NCBI RefSeq assembly: GCF_032484785.1
Contig: NZ_JAUETR010000001.1
Span: forward strand, 186,001-250,000
Direction: 5' to 3'
Origin: Bradyrhizobium sp. SZCCHNS1050
GTDB lineage: Bacteria > Pseudomonadota > Alphaproteobacteria > Rhizobiales > Xanthobacteraceae
DNA length: 64,000 nt
In this document: piece by piece, positions 1 through 10,559 of the stretch
How the letters are laid out: each line of letters opens with the position of its first letter
How positions within the stretch are numbered: the first letter of the stretch is position 1
Program-made: the position numbers and the translations under genes
The notes under the pieces: generated by a model
Database searches by the model: none
What the model was told of the DNA's origin: nothing
What the model saw: only the letters and a program-made list of their open reading frames with translations

Positions 1-2
1 GC

Positions 3-1793
<1,791 letters not shown>

Positions 1794-1818
1794 TCCGACT
1801 GCGTCACACCCCACCGTC

Positions 1819-1854
1819 ATTCCGGGGCAAGGCCAAAGGCCTTGAGCCCGGAAT
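1819..1854. repeat. REP-like palindrome / possible terminator
   Basis: Two nested inverted repeats form one long stem: ATTCCGGG (1819-1826) pairs with CCCGGAAT (1847-1854), and CAAGGCC (1828-1834) pairs with GGCCTTG (1838-1844) around an AAA loop. It lies 26 nt after the mutase stop codon. The sequence type (CGTCATTCCGGGGC) is a dispersed palindrome common in Bradyrhizobium-like genomes. There is no U-tract, so termination is only inferred. Confidence 0.7.
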
Positions 1855-1994
1855 CTCGACATTGTCTTGCGTCCATTCCCGAGAGCGTCGAGCTATTAAC
1901 GCGCTGTAATCAATCGCCGCGCGTTCGATCTGGGCACGATCGAACCTTTGCGGTACGTGCGCGCACAGACAACCAAACCCGGATCACAAGCCTC

Positions 1995-2768
1995 ATGTAT
2001 TCTACCAAACTGCTTGTCGCCGCCCTGTTCGGCCTGCTCACCCTCTCGCCGGCGATCGCCGCCGAAGCCAAGCCCGATGCGTCGATCAAGACCAAGGCCG
2101 CCGAGGCCAGCGTCACGCTGAGTGCCGACATCAAGGCCGATCCGGCGCTCGCCGCGAATTGCCTCGCCGAAGGCCGCAAGTGGATGGACAAGCAGGCCGC
2201 GGACGCCGCCAAGGACTACAAGGCGGACAAGGAACTGTTCCGCGACGGCCCTTACACCTATGGCCGCGACTATTCGGTGCGTTCGATGGTCGCCGATCGC
2301 TATGTCAGCGTGCTGCGCAACGACTACATGGACACGCATGGCGCCCATCCCAACCGGACGGTCGACACCATCCTCTGGGACAAGGCCGCCGCCAAGCGCA
2401 TCTCGATCCGCCCGTTCTTCAACGAGACCGCCGACAACGGTCCGACCATGACCGCGATCAGCAAGGCGATCATCGCCTCGCTGCGAGCAGAGAAGAAGGC
2501 GCGCGACGCCGGCGACACTGACGAGTGGTGGTTGAAGAGCGTCGAGCCGAAGCTGCTCGGCATTGGCGCCGTCACGCTCGCGCCCTCGACGCTGGCCGGC
2601 AAGAGCTCGGGCCTCACCTTCCACTATCCGCCCTACGCCGTTGGCGCCTACGCGGAAGGCGACTATGTCGCCTTCGTGCCCTGGGAAACGCTGAAGCCCT
2701 ATCTCAGCGCGGAGGGGCAGGCGATCTTCGGCGGCGCGAGGCCGAAGGGGGATGCGGAGGAGAACTAG
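1995..2768 (+). CDS. Exported DUF3298/RsiV-like domain protein
   Basis: Predicted exported protein of 257 residues with a Sec signal peptide (MYSTKLLVAALFGLLTLSPAIAAEA, cleavage near residue 23). The region from about residue 75 (YSVRSMVADRYVSVLRNDYMDTHGAHPNR) and the C-terminal half (FHYPPYAVGAYAEGDYVAFVPWETLKPYL) match the DUF4163/DUF3298 module found in extracytoplasmic proteins such as RsiV and PdaC, where it folds near peptidoglycan or lysozyme-binding surfaces. ATG 1995 is chosen because the signal peptide starts there. The gene sits between the mutase and meaB in the same direction, but nothing in its sequence links it to methylmalonyl metabolism. Its precise role is unknown. Confidence 0.8.
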   Translation: MYSTKLLVAALFGLLTLSPAIAAEAKPDASIKTKAAEASVTLSADIKADPALAANCLAEGRKWMDKQAADAAKDYKADKELFRDGPYTYGRDYSVRSMVADRYVSVLRNDYMDTHGAHPNRTVDTILWDKAAAKRISIRPFFNETADNGPTMTAISKAIIASLRAEKKARDAGDTDEWWLKSVEPKLLGIGAVTLAPSTLAGKSSGLTFHYPPYAVGAYAEGDYVAFVPWETLKPYLSAEGQAIFGGARPKGDAEEN

Positions 2769-2803
2769 CTGGCCGGGCCGCTCGCATCCGCTATAACGGG
2801 CGC

Positions 2804-3793
2804 ATGTCCTCTCGTTCTCCTTCGCCAAATACCACGACCTTGGCCGACGATATCAGCGCCGGCAGCCGCGCGGCGCTGGCGCGCGCGATCACGCTGGTCG
2901 AGAGCCGCCGCGCCGACCATCAGGCCGCCGCGCGCGAACTGGTGCAGGCGCTGCTGCCACGGACGGGGCACGCGATCCGCGTCGGCATCACCGGCTCGCC
3001 CGGCGTCGGCAAGTCCACCACGATCGATGCTCTCGGCATGTTCCTGATCGGACAGGGCCACAAGGTCGCGGTGCTCGCGGTCGATCCGTCCTCGGCGCGC
3101 ACCGGCGGTTCGATCCTCGGCGACAAGACGCGGATGGCGCGATTGTCCCATCACGAGCACGCCTTCATCCGCCCCTCGCCCTCGTCGGGCACGCTCGGCG
3201 GCGTCGCCGCCAAGACGCGCGAGGCGATGCTGCTGTGCGAGGCCGCAGGCTTCGACGTGATCCTGGTCGAGACGGTCGGCATCGGCCAGTCCGAAACCGC
3301 GGTCTGCGACATGACCGATTTCTTCCTCGCCCTGATGCTGCCGGGCGGCGGCGACGAGCTGCAGGGCATCAAGAAGGGCCTGGTCGAGCTCGCCGACATG
3401 ATCGCGATCAACAAGGCCGATGGCGACAACGTCAAGCGCGCCAACATCACCGCCGCCGACTATCGCGGCGCGCTGCATCTGCTCAGCCCCCGCTCCGAGC
3501 ACTGGCATCCGCCGGTCGTGACCTATTCGGCGATATCAGGCACGGGCATCGCCGAGCTGTGGCAGAAGGTCCTGGATCATCGCAAGGCGATGATCGCCTC
3601 CGGGGAGTTCGCCGCGCGGCGGCGCGACCAGCAGGTGAAATGGATGTGGACCATGCTGGAGCAGCGCCTGATGGCGCGGCTGCGCACCGATCCATCCATC
3701 CGCGCGAAGGTGAAGAAGCTGGAGAGCGACGTCGCCGAGGGCCGCGTCGCGCCGGCGCTCGCCGCCGAGCAGCTCGCGGAGATGCTGACATGA
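2804..3793 (+). CDS. meaB: Methylmalonyl-CoA mutase-associated GTPase MeaB
   Basis: G3E-family GTPase of 329 residues (ArgK/MeaB/MMAA) that gates adenosylcobalamin loading of methylmalonyl-CoA mutase and protects it from inactivation. Visible motifs are the Walker A loop GSPGVGKST at residues 64-72, the VDPSS segment, ETVGIGQSE (the switch region typical of MeaB) and the NKAD specificity motif. It begins at ATG 2804, 35 nt after the previous stop. Its TGA stop overlaps the ATG of the peptidase gene (ATGA, 3790-3793), indicating translational coupling. Proximity to the mutase gene supports the assignment. Confidence 0.96.
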   Translation: MSSRSPSPNTTTLADDISAGSRAALARAITLVESRRADHQAAARELVQALLPRTGHAIRVGITGSPGVGKSTTIDALGMFLIGQGHKVAVLAVDPSSARTGGSILGDKTRMARLSHHEHAFIRPSPSSGTLGGVAAKTREAMLLCEAAGFDVILVETVGIGQSETAVCDMTDFFLALMLPGGGDELQGIKKGLVELADMIAINKADGDNVKRANITAADYRGALHLLSPRSEHWHPPVVTYSAISGTGIAELWQKVLDHRKAMIASGEFAARRRDQQVKWMWTMLEQRLMARLRTDPSIRAKVKKLESDVAEGRVAPALAAEQLAEMLT

Positions 3794-4446
3794 GCGAGCG
3801 GCCGCGCATCCTGATCACCGGATTCGGTCCGTTTCCCGGCGCGCCGTCCAATCCGACCATGCCGCTGGTGAAGCGGTTGTCCGAGCTGCGGCGGCCAGCG
3901 CTGGACGACGTCGCCATCAGCAGCCACATCTTTCACGTGACCTATGCGACCGTGGATCGCGAGCTGCCCGCGCTGATCGCCGAGCGGCACCCGCATGCGC
4001 TAATGATGTTCGGCCTCGCCGGGCGAACGTCCTATCTGCGGATCGAGACGCGCGCCCGCAACGCGATCACCACGACCTTCCCGGATGCCGACCGCCACGT
4101 CGCGCGCAAGGGCGTGATCGTCCCGGGTGCACATCCGATGCCGTTCGGCCCGCACATGGCGCGGCTGCTGCGCGCGGCGCGCGCCACCGGCATCGATGCC
4201 CGGGCCTCGCGCGATGCCGGCAGCTATCTCTGCAACTATCTGAGCTGGCGCGCGATCGAGGCGACCAAGGCCGCCGAAGGGCCGCGGCTCGCCGCCTTCA
4301 TCCACATTCCTCCCTTGCCGCGTGCCGGCACGGCGTTGCCGCACGGCAGTTCGCGCATCACGCTGGAGGGGCTCGTCGATGCCGGCGAAGCGATGCTGAC
4401 GGAGCTGGTCAAGCTCGTGCGACAGGCGTCCTGTCGCACGAGCTGA
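3790..4446 (+). CDS. pcp: Pyroglutamyl-peptidase I (peptidase C15)
   Basis: Cytoplasmic cysteine peptidase of 218 residues that removes N-terminal pyroglutamate from peptides. The N-terminal ILITGFGPFPGAPSNPT is the family signature. The catalytic triad of family C15 is recognisable as Glu86 (in RIETRARN), Cys148 (in GSYLCNYLSW) and His172 (in AAFIHIPPLP). The length is normal. The start ATG overlaps the meaB stop by four bases, so the two are probably co-translated, although no metabolic link is evident. Confidence 0.93.
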   Translation: MSERPRILITGFGPFPGAPSNPTMPLVKRLSELRRPALDDVAISSHIFHVTYATVDRELPALIAERHPHALMMFGLAGRTSYLRIETRARNAITTTFPDADRHVARKGVIVPGAHPMPFGPHMARLLRAARATGIDARASRDAGSYLCNYLSWRAIEATKAAEGPRLAAFIHIPPLPRAGTALPHGSSRITLEGLVDAGEAMLTELVKLVRQASCRTS

Positions 4447-4486
4447 CGCCGATGGTGGTATGACCGCTGACGGTCAGCGCGGGATA

Positions 4487-4774
4487 TCAGATGCTCCAGC
4501 GGCGCCGACCGCCAAATCCCCCACCGATCAAGCGCAGCAGGAGCAACAGGACCACGGCGCCGATGAAGGCGTTGATGATCGCGGCGACCAGTCCGACACC
4601 CAGATGAATGCCGAGCTGCGGCAACAGCCAGTTGCCGATGAAGGCACCGAGGAGGCCGACGATCAGGTCGCCGATCAGGCCGAAGCCGCCGCCTTCCATG
4701 ACGCGGCCTGCGAGCCAGCCCGCGACAATGCCCACGAACAGAATAACCAGTAGACTCTCATTTGACAGATGCAT
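4487..4774 (-). CDS. GlsB/YeaQ/YmgE-family membrane protein
   Basis: Small inner-membrane protein of 95 residues with three hydrophobic helices (about residues 7-24, 31-48 and 55-82) and the family pattern GWLAGRVMEGGGFGLIGDLIVGLLGAFIG. This transglycosylase-associated-protein family (GlsB, YeaQ, YmgE) is usually stress-induced; its molecular role is not known. The chosen ATG (4774) is preceded by a strong GGAGAGGG ribosome site. Upstream reading-frame extension to 4861 is hydrophilic and unrelated to the family. A weak EcfG-like general-stress promoter can be drawn at 4803-4830. Confidence 0.88.
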   Translation of the reverse strand: MHLSNESLLVILFVGIVAGWLAGRVMEGGGFGLIGDLIVGLLGAFIGNWLLPQLGIHLGVGLVAAIINAFIGAVVLLLLLRLIGGGFGGRRRWSI

Positions 4775-4802
4775 GACCCTCTCCTCGCCGATCCATTGCG
4801 GG

Positions 4803-4830
4803 AACAATGTCCCCGAGTCCCATTGGTTCC
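4803..4830 (-). promoter_or_regulatory. Weak EcfG-like general stress promoter candidate
   Basis: On the minus strand GGAAC (4830-4826) is followed after 19 nt by TGTT (4806-4803). The alphaproteobacterial EcfG consensus is GGAAC, about 16-18 nt, then CGTT, so this matches imperfectly in both the -10 and the spacing. The position, about 30 nt upstream of a stress-family gene, is what makes it worth noting. Confidence 0.25.
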
Positions 4831-5002
4831 CTCGGGAGAGGCTCACCGGTTCGACGGGCAACCCACGCCGGCGGGCGATCTGACGTGAAGATTTAACCCT
4901 ACCGCCAACAATCCCGGGCGCAGGCGCTCATCCTCGGCATCAGCATTGAGACTTTCAGCTTAAGTCGTGGCCGCACATCATCTTTTGCGCGAGACGCTGA
5001 CC

Positions 5003-6376
5003 ATGGATGTCAATCGCCGCCGCATTCTGGCTGGATCGGCTGCCGGCGTCGCCGGGGCATTGGCCCTGCCGGCGGATGCCGCGCAGGCCACCCTCCTGAT
5101 CTCCACACTCGGCCGCGACGCCACGCAATATGGCGTCAAGCCCAACAGTCCCGACGACCAGACCCGCGCGCTGCAGCGTGCGATCGACGAGGCCGCGCGC
5201 GCCCAGGTGCCGCTGGCGCTGCCGCCGGGCACCTACAGGACCTCGATGCTGCGGCTTGCCAGGGGCAGCCAGATGGTCGGCGTCCGGGGTGCCACCAAGC
5301 TCGTGTTCACCGGTGGCGGCCCGTCGATGCTGTCAGCAGAAGGCGCTGACGGCCTCGGCATCAGCGGCGTCGCGCTCGACGGCGGCGGCATTGCCCTGCC
5401 CCAGCGGCGCGGCCTGCTTCACGTTGCAGCCGGCAACGATGTCAGAATCCTGGATTGCGAGATCACCCGCTCCGGCGGCAGCGGCATCTGGCTCGAGCAG
5501 GTTTCCGGCGACGTCAGCGGCAACGTCCTCACCGACATCGCGGTCACCGCGATCGTGTCGTTCGATGCCCTCGGGCTGATCGTGTCGCGCAATACCATCA
5601 AGGGGACGCGCGACAACGGCATCGAGATCCTGCGCACCGCGATCGGCGACGACGGCACGATGGTGCTCGACAACAGCATCACGGACATCAAGGCCGGCCC
5701 CGGCGGCTCGGGCCAGTACGGCAACGCCATCAACGCCTTTCGCGCCGGCAACGTGATCGTGCGCGGCAACCGCATCAGGAACTGCGACTACTCGGCAGTG
5801 CGGGGCAACTCGGCCTCGAACATCCAGATCGTCGGCAACAGCGTCAGCGACGTGCGCGAGGTCGCGCTCTACTCTGAGTTCGCATTCGAGGGCGCCGTCA
5901 TCTCAGGCAATACGGTGGATGGTGCCGCCTTCGGCGTCTCCGTCTGCAACTTCAACGAAGGCGGCCGCATCGCGGTGGTCCAGGGTAACATCATCCGCAA
6001 TCTGATCCCGAAGCGGCCGATCGGCACAGCACCCGACGACGACGCCGGAATCGGCATCTATGTCGAGGCGGACTCCGCGGTGACCGGGAACGTGGTCGAG
6101 AATGCCCCGTCCTACGGCATCGTCGCCGGCTGGGGCCGATATCTGCGCGACGTGGTGATCTCCGGCAACGTCGTCCGCAACGCTCTGGCCGGCGTCGGCC
6201 TCTCGGTCGTGCCGGGCGCGGGCACGGCGCTCGTCAGCAACAACGTCATCTCCGGCACGCCCCGTGGCGCGGTCATCGGGCTCGATCACGTCAAGCCGGT
6301 GACATCGGACCTGACGCAGGACGGTGCGCAGCGATTTGCCCATCTGACTGTCAACGGCAACGCCGTCAGCCGGTAA
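5003..6376 (+). CDS. Tat-exported repetitive beta-helix protein (TIGR03808 type)
   Basis: Periplasmic or surface protein of 457 residues. It opens with a twin-arginine signal (MDVNRRRILAGSAAGVAGALA, Arg5-Arg7), so it is exported folded. The body contains repeats of about 23 residues of the form GNxVxNxxxxGI that build a right-handed parallel beta-helix (for example SGNVLTDIAVTAIV, SGNTVDGAAFGVSV and SGNVVRNALAGVGLSV). Overall it matches the TIGR03808 family of Rhizobiales; parallel beta-helices often act on polysaccharides, but no active site is identified here. ATG 5003 is chosen because it puts the Tat motif at the N-terminus. It converges with the gene at 6381. Confidence 0.85.
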   Translation: MDVNRRRILAGSAAGVAGALALPADAAQATLLISTLGRDATQYGVKPNSPDDQTRALQRAIDEAARAQVPLALPPGTYRTSMLRLARGSQMVGVRGATKLVFTGGGPSMLSAEGADGLGISGVALDGGGIALPQRRGLLHVAAGNDVRILDCEITRSGGSGIWLEQVSGDVSGNVLTDIAVTAIVSFDALGLIVSRNTIKGTRDNGIEILRTAIGDDGTMVLDNSITDIKAGPGGSGQYGNAINAFRAGNVIVRGNRIRNCDYSAVRGNSASNIQIVGNSVSDVREVALYSEFAFEGAVISGNTVDGAAFGVSVCNFNEGGRIAVVQGNIIRNLIPKRPIGTAPDDDAGIGIYVEADSAVTGNVVENAPSYGIVAGWGRYLRDVVISGNVVRNALAGVGLSVVPGAGTALVSNNVISGTPRGAVIGLDHVKPVTSDLTQDGAQRFAHLTVNGNAVSR

Positions 6377-6380
6377 CAGA

Positions 6381-7007
6381 CTAATAAGCGACCGCCAGCG
6401 CTGGATAGCGGCGCTCGATGGCATCGAGATCGACCACCGGCTCGTCATACTCGGCGTCGGATTGAATGCCGATGCTCAAGGCCTGCTCCAGGGCGAACAT
6501 GTCGATGCGGGACGGCGCGACGGTCGGCTCCGGCGCGATGTCGTCTTCGGCCACATAGTCGGGTTCGATGACGTCGTCCGGTTCCAGATCATCCGCGGCC
6601 AGCTCGATCTCGGGCTCGACGATGATCTTGGACTCCGCAAGGATGGTTTCGAGCGAAGGCGGCAGCGCAATGGGGCGCCGCTCGATGGGATGATTCTCAT
6701 GGAGACGGAGTTTGATCGGCTCAGGCTCGGCGGGGCGCGCGGGCGCCGGTGGCGCAGCCACAACGGCAGCCGGCCTCTGGCTGGGCACGATGCTCACCTG
6801 CTCGGGCTCGGCGCGGGATAGCGCCTGCCAGGTCTGCACCGCGGCTTTGGCCTGGCGGATATCGTCGAGGAGAGACTGCTCGGTGTAGTAGCGGCGCCAG
6901 CGGCCGCTCTGGAACAGCTCGGTCAGATGGTCGAGCCGCCGTTCGGCAAGCGCGCACCAGCGTGCAGCCAGTTCGCGGCTGCAAGCCACGTCCGGTCGAT
7001 GTGTCAT
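6381..7007 (-). CDS. Conserved hypothetical, TIGR03809-like N-terminus
   Basis: Soluble protein of 208 residues. The first ~75 residues are folded-looking (ELAARWCALAERRLDHLTELFQSGRWRRYYTEQSLLDDIRQAK) and resemble the short TIGR03809 family, recalled as a neighbour of TIGR03808 genes. The rest is low-complexity, rich in Pro, Ala, Asp and Glu, and ends in a short conserved-looking segment (DLDAIERRYPALAVAY). There is no signal peptide. Its stop lies four bases from the stop of the beta-helix gene (convergent). ATG 7007 follows a purine-poor leader; an alternative longer start at 7040 exists. Function unknown. Confidence 0.7.
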   Translation of the reverse strand: MTHRPDVACSRELAARWCALAERRLDHLTELFQSGRWRRYYTEQSLLDDIRQAKAAVQTWQALSRAEPEQVSIVPSQRPAAVVAAPPAPARPAEPEPIKLRLHENHPIERRPIALPPSLETILAESKIIVEPEIELAADDLEPDDVIEPDYVAEDDIAPEPTVAPSRIDMFALEQALSIGIQSDAEYDEPVVDLDAIERRYPALAVAY

Positions 7008-7476
7008 GGGGGAGCCCGTGAGATAAGGGGACGGACGCACTCGGCACGAATCAACGCAACGTGACGGGAATATTTTGTGGAAAAGGTTAACAAAGTCTAG
7101 CTAATGCCATGTTGTTTGGCGGCCAAACCGTAGTCGTGCGGAAATTTTGTCCGTGTTCTTTCGGGCTTTGGCCAGGCGCGGAGCGCGAGCGCGGCCAACG
7201 GCATCCCGAGACAACCCAAGGATGTTCGCCTCGGGGCGCGCGAAACACTGCCGGATATCGACGTTGCCGGGCTTCGACCTCGCCCAAAATGAAAGACCCG
7301 TCCGGGGGGACAACCGGACGGGTCGAGCCATATGGGCGCTTGGGGTGGATGGGCGCTCGCGCCGTATATAGCCTTGGGGAGGGGATCACCGCTCCCACAT
7401 GCTTTCTGTCGTGACCGCCCCGCTGCACGTTCAAAGCGAGCGGGAGAATTTCGGAACGTTCACGAAAACGTTGGCG
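7008..7476. other. Gene-free stretch with one terminator hairpin
   Basis: No coding region is convincing here; short reading frames on both strands lack ribosome sites and family resemblance. The only clear structure is the hairpin at 7295-7324. A TATATA element sits at about 7363-7368 (minus strand) without a good -35. Confidence 0.6.
7295..7324 (-). terminator. Rho-independent terminator
   Basis: A perfect 11-bp stem, GACCCGTCCGG (7295-7305) with CCGGACGGGTC (7314-7324), closes an 8-nt loop. Read on the minus strand it is followed by TTTCATTTT, so it would terminate transcripts coming leftward from the sigma/anti-sigma/protease operon, 150 nt after the protease stop. Confidence 0.75.
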
Positions 7477-9117
7477 TCATTGCTGCGCCGGCCGAAGCGC
7501 GTCGCCGGCCGGAGATGCCTCGGTCACCGCGGCCGGCGCCGGGCGCAACTCGCGGGCCGCCGCGGGCTCCGTTTGCAGCCCCGCAGAAGGCACAGCAGCA
7601 GCAGGCGCCCCCTGCGGCGAGACCACGGCCTGGACCGCCGCCAACGCATCTGCCTCCCCTGCCCCGAACAGATCGTCGCGTCCGGGGGTCCCGAGATCCC
7701 GCGCGGTCCCGGTCAATACGGTCCGCACCATCTCCGGCTTCAGCGTCGGATTGCGCTCCAGCACCAGCGCCGCAAGCCCGCTGACATAGGCCGCGGAAAA
7801 CGAGGTGCCCGAGATGATCTGATATTTTCCGTCCGGCGCCGGCAGAAAAATCTCGGCGCCGGGCGCGGCCAGCGCAATGTAATTGCCGCGGTTCGACGCC
7901 GGCAGCAACTGGTCCCGGTCATCGGTCGCACTGACGGCGATGACGTTGGGATTGCCCGCAGGATACAGCGGCGGCGACTTGGCCCCGGCATTGCCGGCCG
8001 CAGCGACCATCACGACGCCCTTGGAAGCGACGGCCGCGATCGCGCGCTCGATCACCGCATCCTTCGGGCCGGCGAAGCTCATGTTGACGATCTGCGCACC
8101 ATGCAAAACCGCGTAGTCCAGCGCCTTCAGGATCACATAGGAGTTGCTCTCCGGCCCGCCGCCCTTCTTGGCCATGCCGAAGGCGCGGATGGCGATGATG
8201 CGTGCATAGGGCGCGCTGCCCATCAACCGCTTGTGCGACACGATCACGCCGGCGATGCCCGTGCCGTGCGCATGCGGCCCCTCGTCGCCGCCGAGCGCGT
8301 CGAATGCGTCGAACGACGCGTCGGCGAATTCCGGGTGCTTGAGATCGATCCCGGAATCGATCACGGCGATGGTGACGTTGGCGCCCTCGGCCAGCCTGTG
8401 CGCTTCCGGCAGCCGCAGCTTCGCCAGCGCGTATTGCGCCGGATCGCCCTCGACTGGCACGGCGCTCTGCTGCTGCAGCGTGTAGCGGTAGTTCGGCTGC
8501 ACCGAACGCACCCTGGCATCCGCCGCGAGCGCACGGCTGACCGCCTGCACCGAGCGGCGATCGGTGATCCGGAACAGACCGATGGTGGCGCCGATCAGCG
8601 GAAAGCGCTGCGAGCTGATGCGCTGCAGGCCATGGCGACGCGCCAACGCGTCGACCTGGTCGGCCGAGAGACCATCATCGATTTCGGCGACGATCTCGTT
8701 GGCGATGGTCCGCGGGTCGACCGCGCCCGCAGCTTTCGGCTCGCCGCGCTGCGTCACCTTGGCGGACCTGCCTTTGTCCAATCTTCCTTGGGACCGCCGG
8801 CCCTGCCCGTCCGCCGTCACCGGCCGGCGGTCGAGACATTCACCCGAGGCGCTGCGATCCGCCGGGTCACAGGACACCTGCAGGTTCGGTGCAAATCGCA
8901 CATTGGGCAGGGTCGGGCGCACGGCCATCGCCGGCGGCGGCACACGCATCGCGGTGCCCGGGTTGATGCTCGGCACCCGGCTCGGGATGTTGATGTTGGG
9001 CGAACGCATCATCGCCTGGGCATGGGCACTGAGGTCGCCACCCGCGAAAGCAGGCATTGCGACGACAATCAGCATCGCGACCGATCTGGCGAACTGGAGC
9101 GGCGAAGTAGTCGACAT
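7477..9117 (-). CDS. Exported S8 family serine peptidase (subtilase)
   Basis: Secreted subtilisin-like protease of 546 residues. There is a signal peptide (about residues 1-33), a disordered linker with two Cys (83, 94), a fervidolysin-like prodomain (about 141-212) and the catalytic domain with Asp254 (AVIDSG), His284 (HAHGTGIAG), oxyanion Asn376 (AAAGNAG) and Ser439 (ISGTSFSAAY). A Pro/Ala-rich tail follows. The start ATG 9117 has GGAGG seven bases upstream. It is the last gene of an operon with an ECF sigma factor and its membrane anti-sigma factor; the context suggests the protease is under the sigma factor's control or acts on the anti-sigma factor. All catalytic residues are intact, so it should be active after prodomain removal. 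Confidence 0.93.
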   Translation of the reverse strand: MSTTSPLQFARSVAMLIVVAMPAFAGGDLSAHAQAMMRSPNINIPSRVPSINPGTAMRVPPPAMAVRPTLPNVRFAPNLQVSCDPADRSASGECLDRRPVTADGQGRRSQGRLDKGRSAKVTQRGEPKAAGAVDPRTIANEIVAEIDDGLSADQVDALARRHGLQRISSQRFPLIGATIGLFRITDRRSVQAVSRALAADARVRSVQPNYRYTLQQQSAVPVEGDPAQYALAKLRLPEAHRLAEGANVTIAVIDSGIDLKHPEFADASFDAFDALGGDEGPHAHGTGIAGVIVSHKRLMGSAPYARIIAIRAFGMAKKGGGPESNSYVILKALDYAVLHGAQIVNMSFAGPKDAVIERAIAAVASKGVVMVAAAGNAGAKSPPLYPAGNPNVIAVSATDDRDQLLPASNRGNYIALAAPGAEIFLPAPDGKYQIISGTSFSAAYVSGLAALVLERNPTLKPEMVRTVLTGTARDLGTPGRDDLFGAGEADALAAVQAVVSPQGAPAAAVPSAGLQTEPAAARELRPAPAAVTEASPAGDALRPAQQ

Positions 9118-9150
9118 GGAGCCTCCGAATGACGTTCGGACGGCGCGGGC

Positions 9151-9993
9151 CTATTGCGCGGCCACCGCCAGGCTGACGATCTTCTCGCGCGCCAGACGGC
9201 CGATCAGGCTGTCGGCCTCGGCCTTCGACAACGGCCGGTCGCCGAGTTGCAGCTTGAACAGGCCGCCCTTGGCGCCCTCGACGATCGAGGCCTGGTAGCT
9301 GTCGAGCAGCGCCGAGATGTCGGCCATGCGCGCATCCGGCGCGAACCGCACCAGCGCATAGGCGGGCGCGGTCGATCCGGCGACCTGCGGTCCAAGGCCG
9401 CGGATCAGCGGTGCGGCCGGGGCCGGTGCTTCGGCCATCCGCGAACGCGTCATGCTCTCGGGCGCCCGCTCCGCCGGGGCCGGCGCAGCGGCGCTCGGCG
9501 GCGGCGGCGCGGCCATCGGCCTGCTCGCGGGCTCGGGCGCCGCGGTCTTGTCCTGGACCGAGGCGGTCTGATAGGTCGCAGTCTGCGAGCGCATCAGCAC
9601 GGCGCCGATCACGCCGGCCTGCGCCAGCACTAGCAGCGCGCCGAGGCTGACGGTCCACGCCAGGGTCCGCGGCGACAGGCTGTCGAAGAAATCCATCAGC
9701 CGCGCGCCGAAGCCGCGCGGCGCGGCAGGCTTCTGCACCGGATCCGCCTCGATCGCCGCGAACAGCTTCTGCATCGCACGCATCGACGGCGCGCCGAGGC
9801 TTTCGTTCAGCGCGATGGTCTCGGCATACTCCTTCTGGATTTCCGCATACTGCCTGGCGAGATCGGCATCGTTGGCGAGAGCCTCCTCGACCCGGCGCAT
9901 GTCGCGCGCGCTCAGCGTGCCGGCGGCGTACCACGGCAGCAGGAGTTCGATCTCTCCGGGCTCTTGCTCCAGCATCTTGCTCAAAGCCATCAT
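9151..9993 (-). CDS. Transmembrane anti-sigma factor with subtilase-prodomain-like C-terminus
   Basis: Single-pass membrane protein of 280 residues. The cytoplasmic N-terminus (LLLPWYAAGTLSARDMRRVEEALANDADLARQYAE-type helix, residues 17-52) looks like an anti-sigma domain but lacks the HxxxCxxC zinc motif. A membrane helix spans about 111-134. A Pro/Ala-rich stretch leads to a periplasmic domain (211-280) whose pattern, with GGLFKLQL at 243-250, resembles the prodomain of subtilases, including that of the adjacent protease (IGLFRI at 179-184). Its ATG overlaps the sigma factor stop (ATGA), as is typical for sigma/anti-sigma pairs. The anti-sigma role rests on context plus architecture. Confidence 0.85.
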   Translation of the reverse strand: MMALSKMLEQEPGEIELLLPWYAAGTLSARDMRRVEEALANDADLARQYAEIQKEYAETIALNESLGAPSMRAMQKLFAAIEADPVQKPAAPRGFGARLMDFFDSLSPRTLAWTVSLGALLVLAQAGVIGAVLMRSQTATYQTASVQDKTAAPEPASRPMAAPPPPSAAAPAPAERAPESMTRSRMAEAPAPAAPLIRGLGPQVAGSTAPAYALVRFAPDARMADISALLDSYQASIVEGAKGGLFKLQLGDRPLSKAEADSLIGRLAREKIVSLAVAAQ

Positions 9994-10559
9994 GGCCAGC
10001 CTCTCTCAATGCCGGCCGCTTTCAGGAGTTCGGCCAATTTCTTGCGCGCATAGAACAGGCGCGTCTTGACGGTGTTTTCCGGAATTCCGACGATCTCGGC
10101 CACCTCCTCCACGGACTTCTCGTGGTAGTAGACGAGATCGACGATCTCCCGGTGATCAGGCGAAAGCGCCGTCAGGCACTTGCGCAATGCTTCGCCGGTA
10201 TTCTTCTTCTGGACCGCGACCTCCGGATCGTCGGACGTGTCCTCGATCGCGTTCGCGGCCTCGTCTTCCAGCTCAACGTCCTTCCGGCGCCGAAGGGCCG
10301 ACAGGGCCTTGAACCGCGTGATCGCCAGGAGCCAGGTGGAGACGGCAGAACGGCCTTCGAACTTGCCGGCCTGACGCCACACGTCGAGAAAGACCTCGCT
10401 GATGAGGTCTTCCGCGACCTGCTCGTCCCGCACGAGCCGGAGCCCGAAACGGTACACCCTGACATGGTGCCGTCCGTACAGCACCTGCATGGCGAGCCGG
10501 TCGCCTTGAGCGATCCGGGCAATCAGGGTTTCATCTGACGCCGCTGCTGTCACGCTCAA
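9990..10559 (-). CDS. ECF-type RNA polymerase sigma factor
   Basis: Alternative sigma factor with region 2 (AMQVLYGRHHVRVYRFGLRLVRDEQVAEDLISEVFLDVWRQAGKF), whose DLISEVFLDVW segment contacts the -10 element, and region 4 (LSPDHREIVDLVYYHEKSVEEVAEIVGIPENTVKTRLFYARKKL), the helix-turn-helix for the -35. The start is uncertain: no ATG is available, and TTG 10559 or GTG 10553 fit the usual family N-terminus (SVTAAASDETLIARIAQGD), while a GTG at 10667 gives an unlikely extension. It overlaps the anti-sigma gene by four bases. The operon diverges from the diguanylate cyclase gene at 10834, leaving a shared promoter region. Confidence 0.92.
   Translation of the reverse strand: MSVTAAASDETLIARIAQGDRLAMQVLYGRHHVRVYRFGLRLVRDEQVAEDLISEVFLDVWRQAGKFEGRSAVSTWLLAITRFKALSALRRRKDVELEDEAANAIEDTSDDPEVAVQKKNTGEALRKCLTALSPDHREIVDLVYYHEKSVEEVAEIVGIPENTVKTRLFYARKKLAELLKAAGIERGWP

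Noticed and set aside
7399..9132. Long plus-strand open frame opposite the S8 protease
   Set aside because: The minus strand has the intact catalytic triad; this frame is Arg/His-rich with no recognisable domain.
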